Of a stretch of 64,000 bases of DNA, positions 16,748-24,796 are shown one piece after another. Below the pieces are notes generated by a model. That model had not been told where the DNA came from and searched no databases. It saw nothing but the letters and a program-made list of their open reading frames with translations. Numbering within the stretch: position 1 is the stretch's first letter; every line of letters starts with the position of its first letter. The DNA is from Beutenbergia cavernae DSM 12333 (GTDB taxonomy: Bacteria; Actinomycetota; Actinomycetes; Actinomycetales; Beutenbergiaceae), in the NCBI RefSeq assembly GCF_000023105.1, contig NC_012669.1:3721025-3785024 (forward strand). Reading direction: 5' to 3'. A program made the position numbers and the translations under genes.

Positions 16748-18517
16748 GTGGCCACAGCACCGCACCTCCTCGAACCGGTGCCGAGCCCCGGCACGACGAC
16801 CGACCCGACGCCTGCCGCGCCAGGCGTGACGCTCTGGGCGTCCGACGCCCCGGGCACCCGAGCCCCGTGGGCCGCGTACGCCACCGAGGTCCTGGCGCAC
16901 GCCGGGATCGCCCACACAGTCTCGTCCGACGCCAGCGGCGTCGTCCTCGTCACGTCGCCCGTCACCGACGACGACGACGCCGCTCGGCTCAGCGTGTTCG
17001 TCGCGGCCGGCGGAGCGCTCGTCATCGCGACGGCGCCCGGCGCGCTCGCGGCCCTGGCCGGGGTCGAGGAGGGCGCGACCGTGGAGACCGCCCGGGTGGC
17101 GGTCGTGCCGGACGAGGCCTGGACGCACCTGCCGCCGCGACCGCTGCGCGCCGTGGGCGGTGTCGAGCTCACCCCCGCACCGGGCACCCGCACGCTCGCC
17201 ACCTGGCCGGGCGGAGCGGCGGCGGCGACCGCCCGGACGCACGGCGGCGGCGTCGTCCTCATGTTCGGCGCCGATCTCCTGCAGTCCGTCGTCCGCATCC
17301 AGCAGGGCTACCCCGTGACGCAGGACGCCGCGCCGGCGTCCGACGGCACCGCCCCGCGCGACGACGGCGTCCTCAAGACCGAGGACGGGATGGCGCTCGA
17401 CCTCGAGACGGACCGCGCCCTCCCGCCCGGCGCACCCCCGGTCGGCACCGACTACGGGCACACGCTGCCCGCGCCGTCGCCGGTGCCGATGGTGGACGTC
17501 CCGTACGCCGACTGGTGGCGTTCACTCCTGCTGCAGGCGATCTGGTGGGGCGCCGACGCCACCGATGCCGCGGTGCCCTGGCTCGGCTACTGGCCGTCGG
17601 GACTCGAGGGGATCGCGCACATGTCGCACGACTCCGACCACAACGAGGCCGCCGACGGCCGCGCGGCTCTCGACGCGTTCGCCGCGGCCGACGTGCGCGT
17701 GACCTGGTGCCACATCTACCCCGGCGGATACCCGGCCGAGATGTACGAGGAGATCGCCGCGGCCGGGCACGAGCACGCCCTGCACTACGACGCCATGCAC
17801 GGTGACGCCCTCACCTCGTGGGGCCGGCCGCAGCTGCGCGCGCAGCACGCGTGGGCGCAGGCGGTCACCGGCCGCGAGCGCATCGTCTCGAACAAGAACC
17901 ACTGCACGCGATGGGAGGGCTGGTCGGAGCTCTACGCCTGGTGCGAGCAGGTGGGCATCGAGATCGAGGCCTCCCGCGGCCCGAGCAAGCAGGGGCTCGT
18001 CGGGTTCCCGTTCGGCACCGCGCACGTCGCGTTCCCCCTCGCCGACGACGGCGTCCGCCGGCACGACGTGCTGATGCTGCCGCTCCACGCGCAGGACCTC
18101 GCCTGGGCGGCGCACCCCAGCGTGCGCGACGTGATCCTGGACGGCGCGCAGGAGCAGCACGGGGTCGCGCACTTCCTGTTCCACGGCCCGCACCTGCGGC
18201 GGCCCGCGACCCGCGCGGAGTGCCTGGCCCTCGCCGACGCCGCACGCGAGCGCGGCCTGGAGTGGTGGACGTCGGACCGCATCAACTCGTGGGAGCGGAG
18301 CCGGCGCGGCGTGCGGGTCACGACGGCGCACGACGGCGGACGGCGGGTGCTGCGGGTCGACGCGGCGGCGCCGGTGGCGGGAGCGTCGATCCTGCTCCCG
18401 CCGCGGCTCGCGCCGGAGGGCGTGCCCGTCACGCACGTCACCCGGCACGGCCGCGCGTTCGTGCAGCTCGTCACAGACCTGCCCGCGGGGACCACGACGT
18501 GGACCCTCGAGCCGTGA
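16748..18517 (+). CDS. NodB-fold (polysaccharide deacetylase-like) protein with N-terminal ThuA/amidotransferase-like domain
   Basis: A 589-aa protein without signal peptide. Residues about 25-220 form a flavodoxin/glutamine-amidotransferase-like alpha/beta domain (VTLWASDAPGTRAPW; GGGVVLMFGADLLQS), as seen in ThuA and beta-galactosidase trimerisation domains. Residues about 280-500 look like a carbohydrate-esterase 4 barrel. HMSHDSDHNEA (about 291-301) matches the metal-binding 'DD' motif, and GHEHALHYDAM (about 339-349) matches the GHE..H motif, with substitutions that may remove deacetylase activity. I chose GTG 16748 because the upstream bases are the tandem repeat. Its role is probably on a polysaccharide or glycoside inside the cell; no exact function is recognised. 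Confidence 0.6.
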   Translation: MATAPHLLEPVPSPGTTTDPTPAAPGVTLWASDAPGTRAPWAAYATEVLAHAGIAHTVSSDASGVVLVTSPVTDDDDAARLSVFVAAGGALVIATAPGALAALAGVEEGATVETARVAVVPDEAWTHLPPRPLRAVGGVELTPAPGTRTLATWPGGAAAATARTHGGGVVLMFGADLLQSVVRIQQGYPVTQDAAPASDGTAPRDDGVLKTEDGMALDLETDRALPPGAPPVGTDYGHTLPAPSPVPMVDVPYADWWRSLLLQAIWWGADATDAAVPWLGYWPSGLEGIAHMSHDSDHNEAADGRAALDAFAAADVRVTWCHIYPGGYPAEMYEEIAAAGHEHALHYDAMHGDALTSWGRPQLRAQHAWAQAVTGRERIVSNKNHCTRWEGWSELYAWCEQVGIEIEASRGPSKQGLVGFPFGTAHVAFPLADDGVRRHDVLMLPLHAQDLAWAAHPSVRDVILDGAQEQHGVAHFLFHGPHLRRPATRAECLALADAARERGLEWWTSDRINSWERSRRGVRVTTAHDGGRRVLRVDAAAPVAGASILLPPRLAPEGVPVTHVTRHGRAFVQLVTDLPAGTTTWTLEP

Positions 18518-18532
18518 GGTCAGGCCCGGACG

Positions 18533-20845
18533 TCACGCACCGGCGGTGAGCGCGGTCTCGGAGAACGTCAGCCCCCCGTAGTTGTGGATCTCGTTCGCCT
18601 CCTGGTGCCCGTCGACGGCCAGTCCCACGTACGCCTTCTCGGCCAGCGCGATCTCGGCCGTGCCCACGTCGTGCCACGTGACGCCGTCGGCGGAGATCGC
18701 CCCGGCGACGAGCGTCCCGGTACGCCGCAGCCGCAGCCAGTACGGCGCCGCGATCGGGTACTCCTCGGCTCTGGCGGGGAACTGGGTCCACTCGGCGGCG
18801 GCGCGTTCCGTGGCCCGCGTCACCACACGGGAGACGAGTCCGTTCCCGACCCAGGTGAGCGCGAGCGTCGCGCTCGGCGCCGACGGACCCAGCCCGCGGC
18901 GGATCATCAGGCCGCCGAGCAGCTCCGGGTACGCCTTGCGGTAGGAGTCCACGCGCGTGACGAGCTCGCCGTCGCCCACCAGCTCGCGGTACACGAACTG
19001 ACAGGTGTCGGCGGTGCCGCCGATCGAGCCCGAGCCGCGCACGGCGATCGTCCGGGGTGTGCCGTCCGCCCCGAGCTCCGCGCCGACGGCGCCCGCGGCA
19101 CCGCGGATCGGGACGCCGCCGAGGTCGTGCGAGCGCCACGGGCCGAGGTCGGTGCCCCGCACCACGTGCACGGCGATCGCGGAGGAGCCGGTGGCGGATC
19201 CCGTGGCGTCGATCGCCGTCGCTGTGACGTAGTGCGTGCCCTCCGGCGCGTCGGCCCAGGTCACGGCGTAGGGCGGCGCAGATGCCGTGCCGAGGAGCCG
19301 GTCGCCGGCGCGGACCTCGACGGCGGCGATCCTGGCGCCCTGCCCTCTCGCGACGGCCCGCACCGTGAGGGCCGTCGTCGCCCCGGGGTCGGCGCTGCGC
19401 AGCCGGACGACGGAGTCGAGCACCGGGGAGACGATCCGCACCTCCGGGTTGGGCGCGCCGATCGCCGTGATCGAGTTCAGGTACCGCTCGAGGTTCGTGT
19501 AGCCATCGTCCCCGACGGCGGAGCCGTCGCTCGGGTCGAACGGGTCGAGGCCGTGGGCGATCTCCCACTCGTCGGGGATCCCGTCGCCGTCGGTGTCGAG
19601 CAGGGCCGGGGCGGAGTGCAGCTCCGGCCACCCGCCCACCTCGGACTGCGAGTTGATGTGGCGTCCCCGGCCGGCACGCACGTCGGCGACGATCCGCGCG
19701 TCGACGGCGTCGCGGCGCGGCAGGATCGCGCCCACGCCGTCGAGCACCCGATCGAGGGCGACGGCGGCGTCGTCGGTCTCGACGCCGTCGGACAGGGTGG
19801 CGGGTGCGTCGAGCCGGATGTAGGGCACGTCGCCGTGCACGCCGAGCCAGTTGTCGGCGGTGACGTCGGGGAACCCCTCGACGACGTTGCCGTCGACGAA
19901 CCAGTCCCCGGGTCCCCCGAGGTTGGTGATGACGGGCTCGACGATGCGCCCCTCCACCTCGGTGAGCGTGTTCGGGCCGGGCCGGTAGTAGTTGCCGATC
20001 ATGTTGATGCCGTCGGAGCTCTCGCCCCCGTAGGAGGAGTTGAAGCCCCAGTTGTAGATCACGTTGTTGCGGTGGTCGACGAGCAGCGGGGCGTCCACGC
20101 CGCTGTCCGCCCGCGGCGCGAACCGCGGGTTGCGGTTCGTGTGATGGGCGATGAGGTTGTGGTGGTACGTGACGTTGTCGCCGCCCCAGATGCCGCCGTA
20201 GCCGTGGCGCCCCTTGTGGTTGACCGACATGGTCAGGCTCTCCGCGACGAGGCACCACTGCACCGTGACGTTGACGTTCTCGTACACGGAGAGCGCCTCG
20301 TCGGTGCTCCAGGTGAGCGAGCAGTGGTCGATCACGACGTCCTGGGTGCGGCGCGCCCACATCGCGTCCTCCTCGACGCCCGTGACGTCGCCCATGCGGC
20401 ACCGCAGGTAGCGGACGACGACGTTGCTGCCGGCGACGCGGGTGGGGTAGCCGGCGATGCAGATGCCGTCACCGGGCGCCGTCTGGCCGGCGACGGTGAC
20501 GTTCGAACCCTTGATGTCGAGCCGGGAGGCCAGCTCGATCGTGCCCGAGACGGCGAAGACGACCGTCCTGTTGCTGGCAGAGACGGCGTCGCGGAGCGAT
20601 CCCGGGCCGGAGTCGGCGAGCGTCGTGACCACGTACACGCTCCCGCCGCGACCCCCCGTGACCCAGCGGCCGCAGCCCTCGGCACCCGGGAACGCGGGGA
20701 CGCGCACGGCGTCGTCCGCCTGGGCTGTCTGGAGACCGACCGGCGCCAGGGCGGCGCCGACGCCGAGCGCCGCGCCGATCGAGAACGTGCGGCGGGTGAC
20801 CGAGAGGCTGGAGTCGGATGACGGCGGTTGCTGCAAGTTGGTCAC
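18533..20845 (-). CDS. Secreted pectate lyase-like protein (PL1-type right-handed beta-helix)
   Basis: A 770-aa exported enzyme. A Tat signal is visible (TRRTFSIGAALGVGAAL, Arg-Arg at 18-19, cleavage after AQA near 43). Residues about 48-420 are a parallel beta-helix with pectate-lyase features: FPGAEGCGRWVTGGRGG, RYLRCRMGD, and the VIDHCSLTWSTDE strand. A DTDGDGIPDEWE calcium-binding thrombospondin-3-like stretch follows near 430, then an Ig-like domain (about 465-570) and a C-terminal DUF1349-like domain (about 575-770). Family members cleave polygalacturonate by beta-elimination. GTG 20845 is preceded by AAGGAGGA. It ends 16 bp from the convergent NodB-fold gene. Confidence 0.82.
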   Translation of the reverse strand: MTNLQQPPSSDSSLSVTRRTFSIGAALGVGAALAPVGLQTAQADDAVRVPAFPGAEGCGRWVTGGRGGSVYVVTTLADSGPGSLRDAVSASNRTVVFAVSGTIELASRLDIKGSNVTVAGQTAPGDGICIAGYPTRVAGSNVVVRYLRCRMGDVTGVEEDAMWARRTQDVVIDHCSLTWSTDEALSVYENVNVTVQWCLVAESLTMSVNHKGRHGYGGIWGGDNVTYHHNLIAHHTNRNPRFAPRADSGVDAPLLVDHRNNVIYNWGFNSSYGGESSDGINMIGNYYRPGPNTLTEVEGRIVEPVITNLGGPGDWFVDGNVVEGFPDVTADNWLGVHGDVPYIRLDAPATLSDGVETDDAAVALDRVLDGVGAILPRRDAVDARIVADVRAGRGRHINSQSEVGGWPELHSAPALLDTDGDGIPDEWEIAHGLDPFDPSDGSAVGDDGYTNLERYLNSITAIGAPNPEVRIVSPVLDSVVRLRSADPGATTALTVRAVARGQGARIAAVEVRAGDRLLGTASAPPYAVTWADAPEGTHYVTATAIDATGSATGSSAIAVHVVRGTDLGPWRSHDLGGVPIRGAAGAVGAELGADGTPRTIAVRGSGSIGGTADTCQFVYRELVGDGELVTRVDSYRKAYPELLGGLMIRRGLGPSAPSATLALTWVGNGLVSRVVTRATERAAAEWTQFPARAEEYPIAAPYWLRLRRTGTLVAGAISADGVTWHDVGTAEIALAEKAYVGLAVDGHQEANEIHNYGGLTFSETALTAGA
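20828..20839. promoter_or_regulatory. TTGCTGCAAGTT element inside the start of the pectate lyase gene
   Basis: TTGCTGCAAGTT contains the near-palindrome TTGCNGCAA. It is the exact reverse complement of AACTTGCAGCAA at 20931-20942, the only other copy nearby. It falls in codons 3-6 of the lyase gene. Paired sites of this kind about 100 bp apart could bind one repressor with looping. Confidence 0.35.
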
Positions 20846-20930
20846 GAGTCCTCCTTGACGTTGACGTCCTTGCATCATTCCGAGTGCACGGTATTGAAGT
20901 CAACGCCTAAGGCGATTGTGGCCTGGTCAT

Positions 20931-20942
20931 AACTTGCAGCAA
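20931..20942. promoter_or_regulatory. AACTTGCAGCAA element upstream of the pectate lyase gene
   Basis: A perfect 12-bp inverted partner of 20828-20839, about 90 bp upstream of the lyase start in the 173-bp gap. An 11-bp palindrome CGCCTAAGGCG (20904-20914) lies between the two. Together they make a plausible control region; no transcription factor family can be assigned from sequence alone. Confidence 0.35.
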
Positions 20943-21018
20943 GAAGGCGCGGGCCCGCGTCCGGTCACCCGGGCGGGAGTGACACCGGGGCGGAGCGATG
21001 GCCGGCGGGCCCGACACC

Positions 21019-23028
21019 TCAGGCGAGCTGCGCCGCCAGGGCGGCAGCGCCGTCGTCGTCGACGATCCCGTCGGCCACGACGACGGCCCAGGCCTGCCGG
21101 CTGCTGGACCCGACGGGCACGGTGCGCGGCGCATCCCAGGCCAGGGCGAGCCCGACGCCCGGGTAGCCGGCGACCCGGACGAACCACGGGTCGTCGCCCT
21201 CGCGTCGCACGAACACGAGCGTGAACGGCCCCTCCGCCCCCGTGGCCGACCACGCGAGCCACGGGTCGCGCGAGCCGTGCACGCCCTCCTCGCCCCGCGC
21301 CGTCGCGGTGCGCACGTCGGGGTCGGAGCATGCGGCGACGCGCCAGAACAGACCGCCGTACCCGGCGCCGTCGCGACCGTTGCTCGCCGGACTGCCCAGC
21401 ACGAGGGGCTGCTCGCCCGCGGGAGCGACCTGCGACGCCATCTCGAGCACCCGCACGGCGTCGTCGCGGGTCGTCGGCAGGCTCCGCACCGCGAGGGTGC
21501 GCGACTCGTGCGCCAGCTCCTCACCGGACGAGGACAGCCACGTGAGCCGTTCGACGACGCCGCTGGCCTCGTGCTGGTCGAAGGCGTCGTGGCGCATCCG
21601 GCCGTTGTCGCCACGCCAGCGGTATCCCTCGCCCAGGCGGAACGTGCCGCCTCCCCACAGGTTCGAGCTGCCCACGCCCGCCGAGACGTCGGGCACCGCG
21701 ACACCCGCCCCGAGGTGCCACGCGTGGTCCGAGGGGGCGACGTCGGTCGTGACGACGCCGTTCGGTGTCCACACGGGGTGGAGGAACGGGCGCGGGCTCA
21801 CGCCCTGCTCGAGCACGTCGCCGGCGACGTACCTCGCCACCGGCCGGGCGCCGTCGTCCTCCAGCTCCGCGAGCACGCGTTCGGACCGCGCCCACGGCGC
21901 GCCGAGCGCGGCGAACGTCGCGAGCTCGGAACCGACCCTGCCGCACCACTCCTCGATGTCGGCGATGACCGGGTGCGCGTCCGGGCCGGAGCCGTGCCAG
22001 GTGACGACCTCGTCGGGCATGCGGGCCGGCTCCGGCCCGACGCGCAGCGCCTCGAGCACCCGCATGAACGCGCCCGCGTTCGCGATCGGGTTGAGCAGCT
22101 CCGCACCGGTGCCGACGTGCGCGAGCAGGTTCTCGAGCAGCGAGTCGCGCTCGACGGCGATCTCCTCGCGACCCTGCGGCGTCGTGACGACGACGACGTC
22201 CCGTCCGTAGTAGAACGCGATCTCGCCCGCGGTCCCGAGCACCGTCACGACGGGGTCGCTGTGGGTGGGAGCGCACGTCGTGAGGCCGAGCGCGAGCCGG
22301 GTCCCACGGGTGGTGGTGACGACGACGGCGGTCGTGTCGTCGGTCTCGATCGGGTGGGCGCGGTACGGGTCGACGGTGAGCGCGGCGACGTCCTCGGCGC
22401 GCGAGGATCCGTCGAGGGCGAACGCGATGTCGACGGAGTGTGCGAGCGGGTTCGTGGTCACGCCGTCCATGACGATGCGGCCGTCGAGCACGCGGTGGCC
22501 GGCCCACGGCGCGCGGTCGTAGTACGCCTGCGTGCGCACCCACGTGCCGACGCCGCCGATCCCGCGGACGTCACCGATCCGGCCGTCCGCCACGAGCTCG
22601 CGCACAAGGGAGACGCCGTGGCTGCCGCGCGCCTGGAAACCGACCTGCACGGCACGACCGCACGCCGCGGCGTGGTCCCGGAGCGCCTCGAACTCCGCGA
22701 ACGACGCCGTGGGCGGCTTCTCCAGGTACACGTGGGCACCGGCGGTGAGGGCCGCCGTCGCGATCGGGGCGTGCGTGTCGATCGGCGTGGCGATCGTGAC
22801 GACGTCGGGGACCCCCTGCGCGAACAGGTCCTCGAGCGTCGCGAACCGTGGCGTGCCGGCGGGGATCTCCTGGACGTCGTCGGTCGGCGCCGGGTCGACG
22901 ACGCCGGCGAACCGCGCGCGACCCTCGGCGACGAGCGTCGCGACGGCCACGGCGTGGTTGCGGCCGTACCCACGGGCGCCGACGACGGCGATGCTCGGCG
23001 TGCTCGGTGTGCTGGGCGCTGAAGTCAT
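21019..23028 (-). CDS. Fusion of Gfo/Idh/MocA dehydrogenase with PmoA-like (DUF6807) domain
   Basis: A 669-aa two-domain protein. Residues about 10-360 are a Gfo/Idh dehydrogenase: VVGARGYGRNHAVAVATL, the EKPPTA hallmark (103-108) and TNPLAHSVDIAFAL with the active-site-region His. Residues about 385-669 are a PmoA/DUF6807 domain: RPFLHPVWTPNG, then DHAWHLGAGVAV and SNLWGGGTFR. PmoA-like proteins are usually separate neighbours of Gfo/Idh genes in sugar operons, so the fusion suggests both act on one substrate. No signal peptide or linker repeats are seen. ATG 23028 is the only start that begins at the Rossmann fold. It lies upstream of the pectate lyase gene on the same strand. Confidence 0.82.
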   Translation of the reverse strand: MTSAPSTPSTPSIAVVGARGYGRNHAVAVATLVAEGRARFAGVVDPAPTDDVQEIPAGTPRFATLEDLFAQGVPDVVTIATPIDTHAPIATAALTAGAHVYLEKPPTASFAEFEALRDHAAACGRAVQVGFQARGSHGVSLVRELVADGRIGDVRGIGGVGTWVRTQAYYDRAPWAGHRVLDGRIVMDGVTTNPLAHSVDIAFALDGSSRAEDVAALTVDPYRAHPIETDDTTAVVVTTTRGTRLALGLTTCAPTHSDPVVTVLGTAGEIAFYYGRDVVVVTTPQGREEIAVERDSLLENLLAHVGTGAELLNPIANAGAFMRVLEALRVGPEPARMPDEVVTWHGSGPDAHPVIADIEEWCGRVGSELATFAALGAPWARSERVLAELEDDGARPVARYVAGDVLEQGVSPRPFLHPVWTPNGVVTTDVAPSDHAWHLGAGVAVPDVSAGVGSSNLWGGGTFRLGEGYRWRGDNGRMRHDAFDQHEASGVVERLTWLSSSGEELAHESRTLAVRSLPTTRDDAVRVLEMASQVAPAGEQPLVLGSPASNGRDGAGYGGLFWRVAACSDPDVRTATARGEEGVHGSRDPWLAWSATGAEGPFTLVFVRREGDDPWFVRVAGYPGVGLALAWDAPRTVPVGSSSRQAWAVVVADGIVDDDGAAALAAQLA

Positions 23029-23093
23029 GGTCGCCACCCTAGGGGGAACGCGGCCCGAGGGTAAGCGCCTTCCGGGATCGCCGGACGCGGCAC

Positions 23094-23108
23094 GTCCCGG
23101 ACCGGGAC
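23094..23108. promoter_or_regulatory. 15-bp perfect palindrome between divergent dehydrogenase genes
   Basis: GTCCCGGACCGGGAC (seven-base arms around a central A) sits in the 166-bp gap between the fusion gene (minus, start 23028) and the next Gfo/Idh gene (plus, start 23195). It is well placed as a shared operator. The very high G+C makes chance palindromes more likely, so support is weak. Confidence 0.3.
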
Positions 23109-23194
23109 CGCGGCACGGGACACCGGCGCGGCGAACCCCAGCGGACGGATAGGGTCGCCACGGCACCAGTCGTCGCGAGCCCCTTCGAAGGATC

Positions 23195-24295
23195 ATGACC
23201 ACCACCACATCGCCCTCGTCCCCTCCCCTGCGCGCCGGCGTCATCGGCCTCGGCTGGGCCGGACAGCAGCACGTCAACGCGTACGCCGCCGCGCCCGGCG
23301 TCGAGCTCGTCGCCCTCGCCGCGAAGGAGGAGGAGCTGCTCGCCTCGATCGGTGACGCGCACGGCGTCGCCGGACGGTTCACCGACTGGCAGCAGATGCT
23401 CGCCGAGGCGGACCTCGACGTCGTCAGCATCGCGACGCCCACGTTCCTGCACTCTCCGATGACGGTCGCCGCGCTCGAGGCCGGCCTCCACGTGCTGTGC
23501 GAGAAGCCGATGGCGGAGAACGCGACGGCGGCGGCGCGCATGGTCGCGGCCGCCGAGTCCGCCGGACGCGTGCTCGACATCGCGTTCAACCACCGGCAGC
23601 GCGGGGACGTGGCGGCACTCCGCTCGGTGGTCGAGTCCGGGGTGCTCGGCAAGATCTACTACGCCAAGGCCGGCTGGCTGCGCCGGCAGGGCATCCCCGG
23701 CCTCGGGACCTGGTTCACGCGTGCCGACAGCGCGGGCGGCGGCGCGATGATGGACATCGGTGTGCACATGCTCGACATGGCGCTCCACCTCATGGGCGAG
23801 CCGACGGTGACCGCCGCCTCCGCGTCCACGCACGCGGAGTTCGGTCCGCTCGGGCGCGGCGGCTCCGGGTTCGGCATCAGCACGGTCGAGGAGGGTGTGC
23901 CGTTCGAGGTCGAGGACCTCGCGACGGCGTTCCTGCGGCTCGACGGCGGCGGCACGCTCCTGCTGGAGTCGAGCTGGGCGCAGTGGATCCCGTACGACCA
24001 GTGCTACGTCGCGCTCTACGGGTCCGACGGCGGCGCCAGCGTCGAGTGGGGCGGCTCGGCCCAGGAGCCGTACCAGCGGCTGCACGTGTGGACCGAGGTG
24101 GCCGGTGTGCCGGCCGAGCTGCAGCCGGCCGTCGGACCGCACGGGCAGCACGCTGCGTCAGTGACGCAGTTCCTGGCGAAGGTGCGCTCCGGCGACGCCG
24201 CCGCCCACACCGGTGCGCAGGCGTTGGCGCGGGCTCGCGTGCTCGACGCGTGCTACGCGTCGGCGGCTTCTGGCGCCGAGGTCCCGGTCGGCTGA
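23195..24295 (+). CDS. Gfo/Idh/MocA family oxidoreductase
   Basis: A 366-aa NAD(P)-dependent dehydrogenase with the textbook loop AGVIGLGWAGQQHVNAY, the EKPMAENA motif near residue 107 and the catalytic-region GGGAMMDIGVHMLDMALHL near residue 187. The sequence CYVALYGSDGGASVEWGG in the C-terminal domain is typical of the inositol/scyllo-inositol and glucoside-3-dehydrogenase branch. ATG 23195 begins close to the fold. It is followed by 500 bp of repeats rather than a gene, so it is probably transcribed singly, divergent from the PmoA-fusion gene. Confidence 0.85.
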   Translation: MTTTTSPSSPPLRAGVIGLGWAGQQHVNAYAAAPGVELVALAAKEEELLASIGDAHGVAGRFTDWQQMLAEADLDVVSIATPTFLHSPMTVAALEAGLHVLCEKPMAENATAAARMVAAAESAGRVLDIAFNHRQRGDVAALRSVVESGVLGKIYYAKAGWLRRQGIPGLGTWFTRADSAGGGAMMDIGVHMLDMALHLMGEPTVTAASASTHAEFGPLGRGGSGFGISTVEEGVPFEVEDLATAFLRLDGGGTLLLESSWAQWIPYDQCYVALYGSDGGASVEWGGSAQEPYQRLHVWTEVAGVPAELQPAVGPHGQHAASVTQFLAKVRSGDAAAHTGAQALARARVLDACYASAASGAEVPVG

Positions 24296-24330
24296 CCCTG
24301 CGCCGTGTGGTCGGTCCCCTGACCCCGACC

Positions 24331-24621
24331 GTGTGGTTGGTCCCCTGAACCTCGAGCTCGCGGGACCAACCCCACAGTCGACCCCTCGCTGACCTCCCCG
24401 AGCCCGCGACCGTGTGGTTGGTCCCGCGAGCAGCGAGTTCGAGGGACCAACCACACCCTCGACCCCCTCGCCGACCCTCCCCGAGACCCCGACCGTGTGG
24501 TTGGTCCCCTGAACCTCGAGCCCGAGGGACCAACCCCACCGTCGACCCCTTCGCCGACCTGCCCCAGACGCCGACCGTGTGGTTGGTCCCGCGAGCAGCG
24601 AGTTCGAGGGACCAACCACAC
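24331..24621. repeat. Array of four 45-nt palindromes in alternating A-B-A-B order, period about 82 bp
   Basis: Units at 24331-24375, 24412-24456, 24495-24539 and 24577-24621 each begin GTGTGGTTGGTCCC and end GGGACCAACC(C/A)CAC, able to fold into a 13-14 bp hairpin. The inner segment alternates: type A has CCTGAACCTCGAG (units 1 and 3), type B has GCGAGCAGCGAGTTCGA (units 2 and 4, identical). Spacers of 36-38 bp are also related to one another (TCGACCCC...CGACC). A left-half remnant is at 24305-24320. No coding function is seen. This looks like a BIME/REP-like intergenic element expanded by duplication of a two-unit block. Confidence 0.85.
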
Positions 24622-24760
24622 GGTCGAACCCGAACCCGATCCCGAACCCGACCCCGGCTCCGATTCCGACCGCGGTTCGGGCCTCGACGCCGAACCCGAA
24701 ACCCGACCGCGGCTCCGACTCCGGCCGCGACCCCGACCCCGAGCTGGCGCACCGGCCCCT
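24622..24760. repeat. Degenerate low-complexity CGAACC/CGACCC tract
   Basis: A run of loosely repeated hexamers (cgaacc, cgatcc, cgaccc, cggctccga) follows the palindrome array directly. It ends about 35 bp before the ATG of the next dehydrogenase gene. Every frame gives Arg/Pro/Thr-rich nonsense, so it is not coding. It may be slipped-strand debris associated with the palindrome array. Confidence 0.6.
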
Positions 24761-24796
24761 TGACCGCCGGAAAGCGCATTCCCTAGACTCCGACCT

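Noticed and set aside
24331-24621. Possible CRISPR array because of regular palindromic repeats
   Set aside because: The spacers are similar to one another rather than unique, repeats alternate between two types, and no cas gene is in the window.
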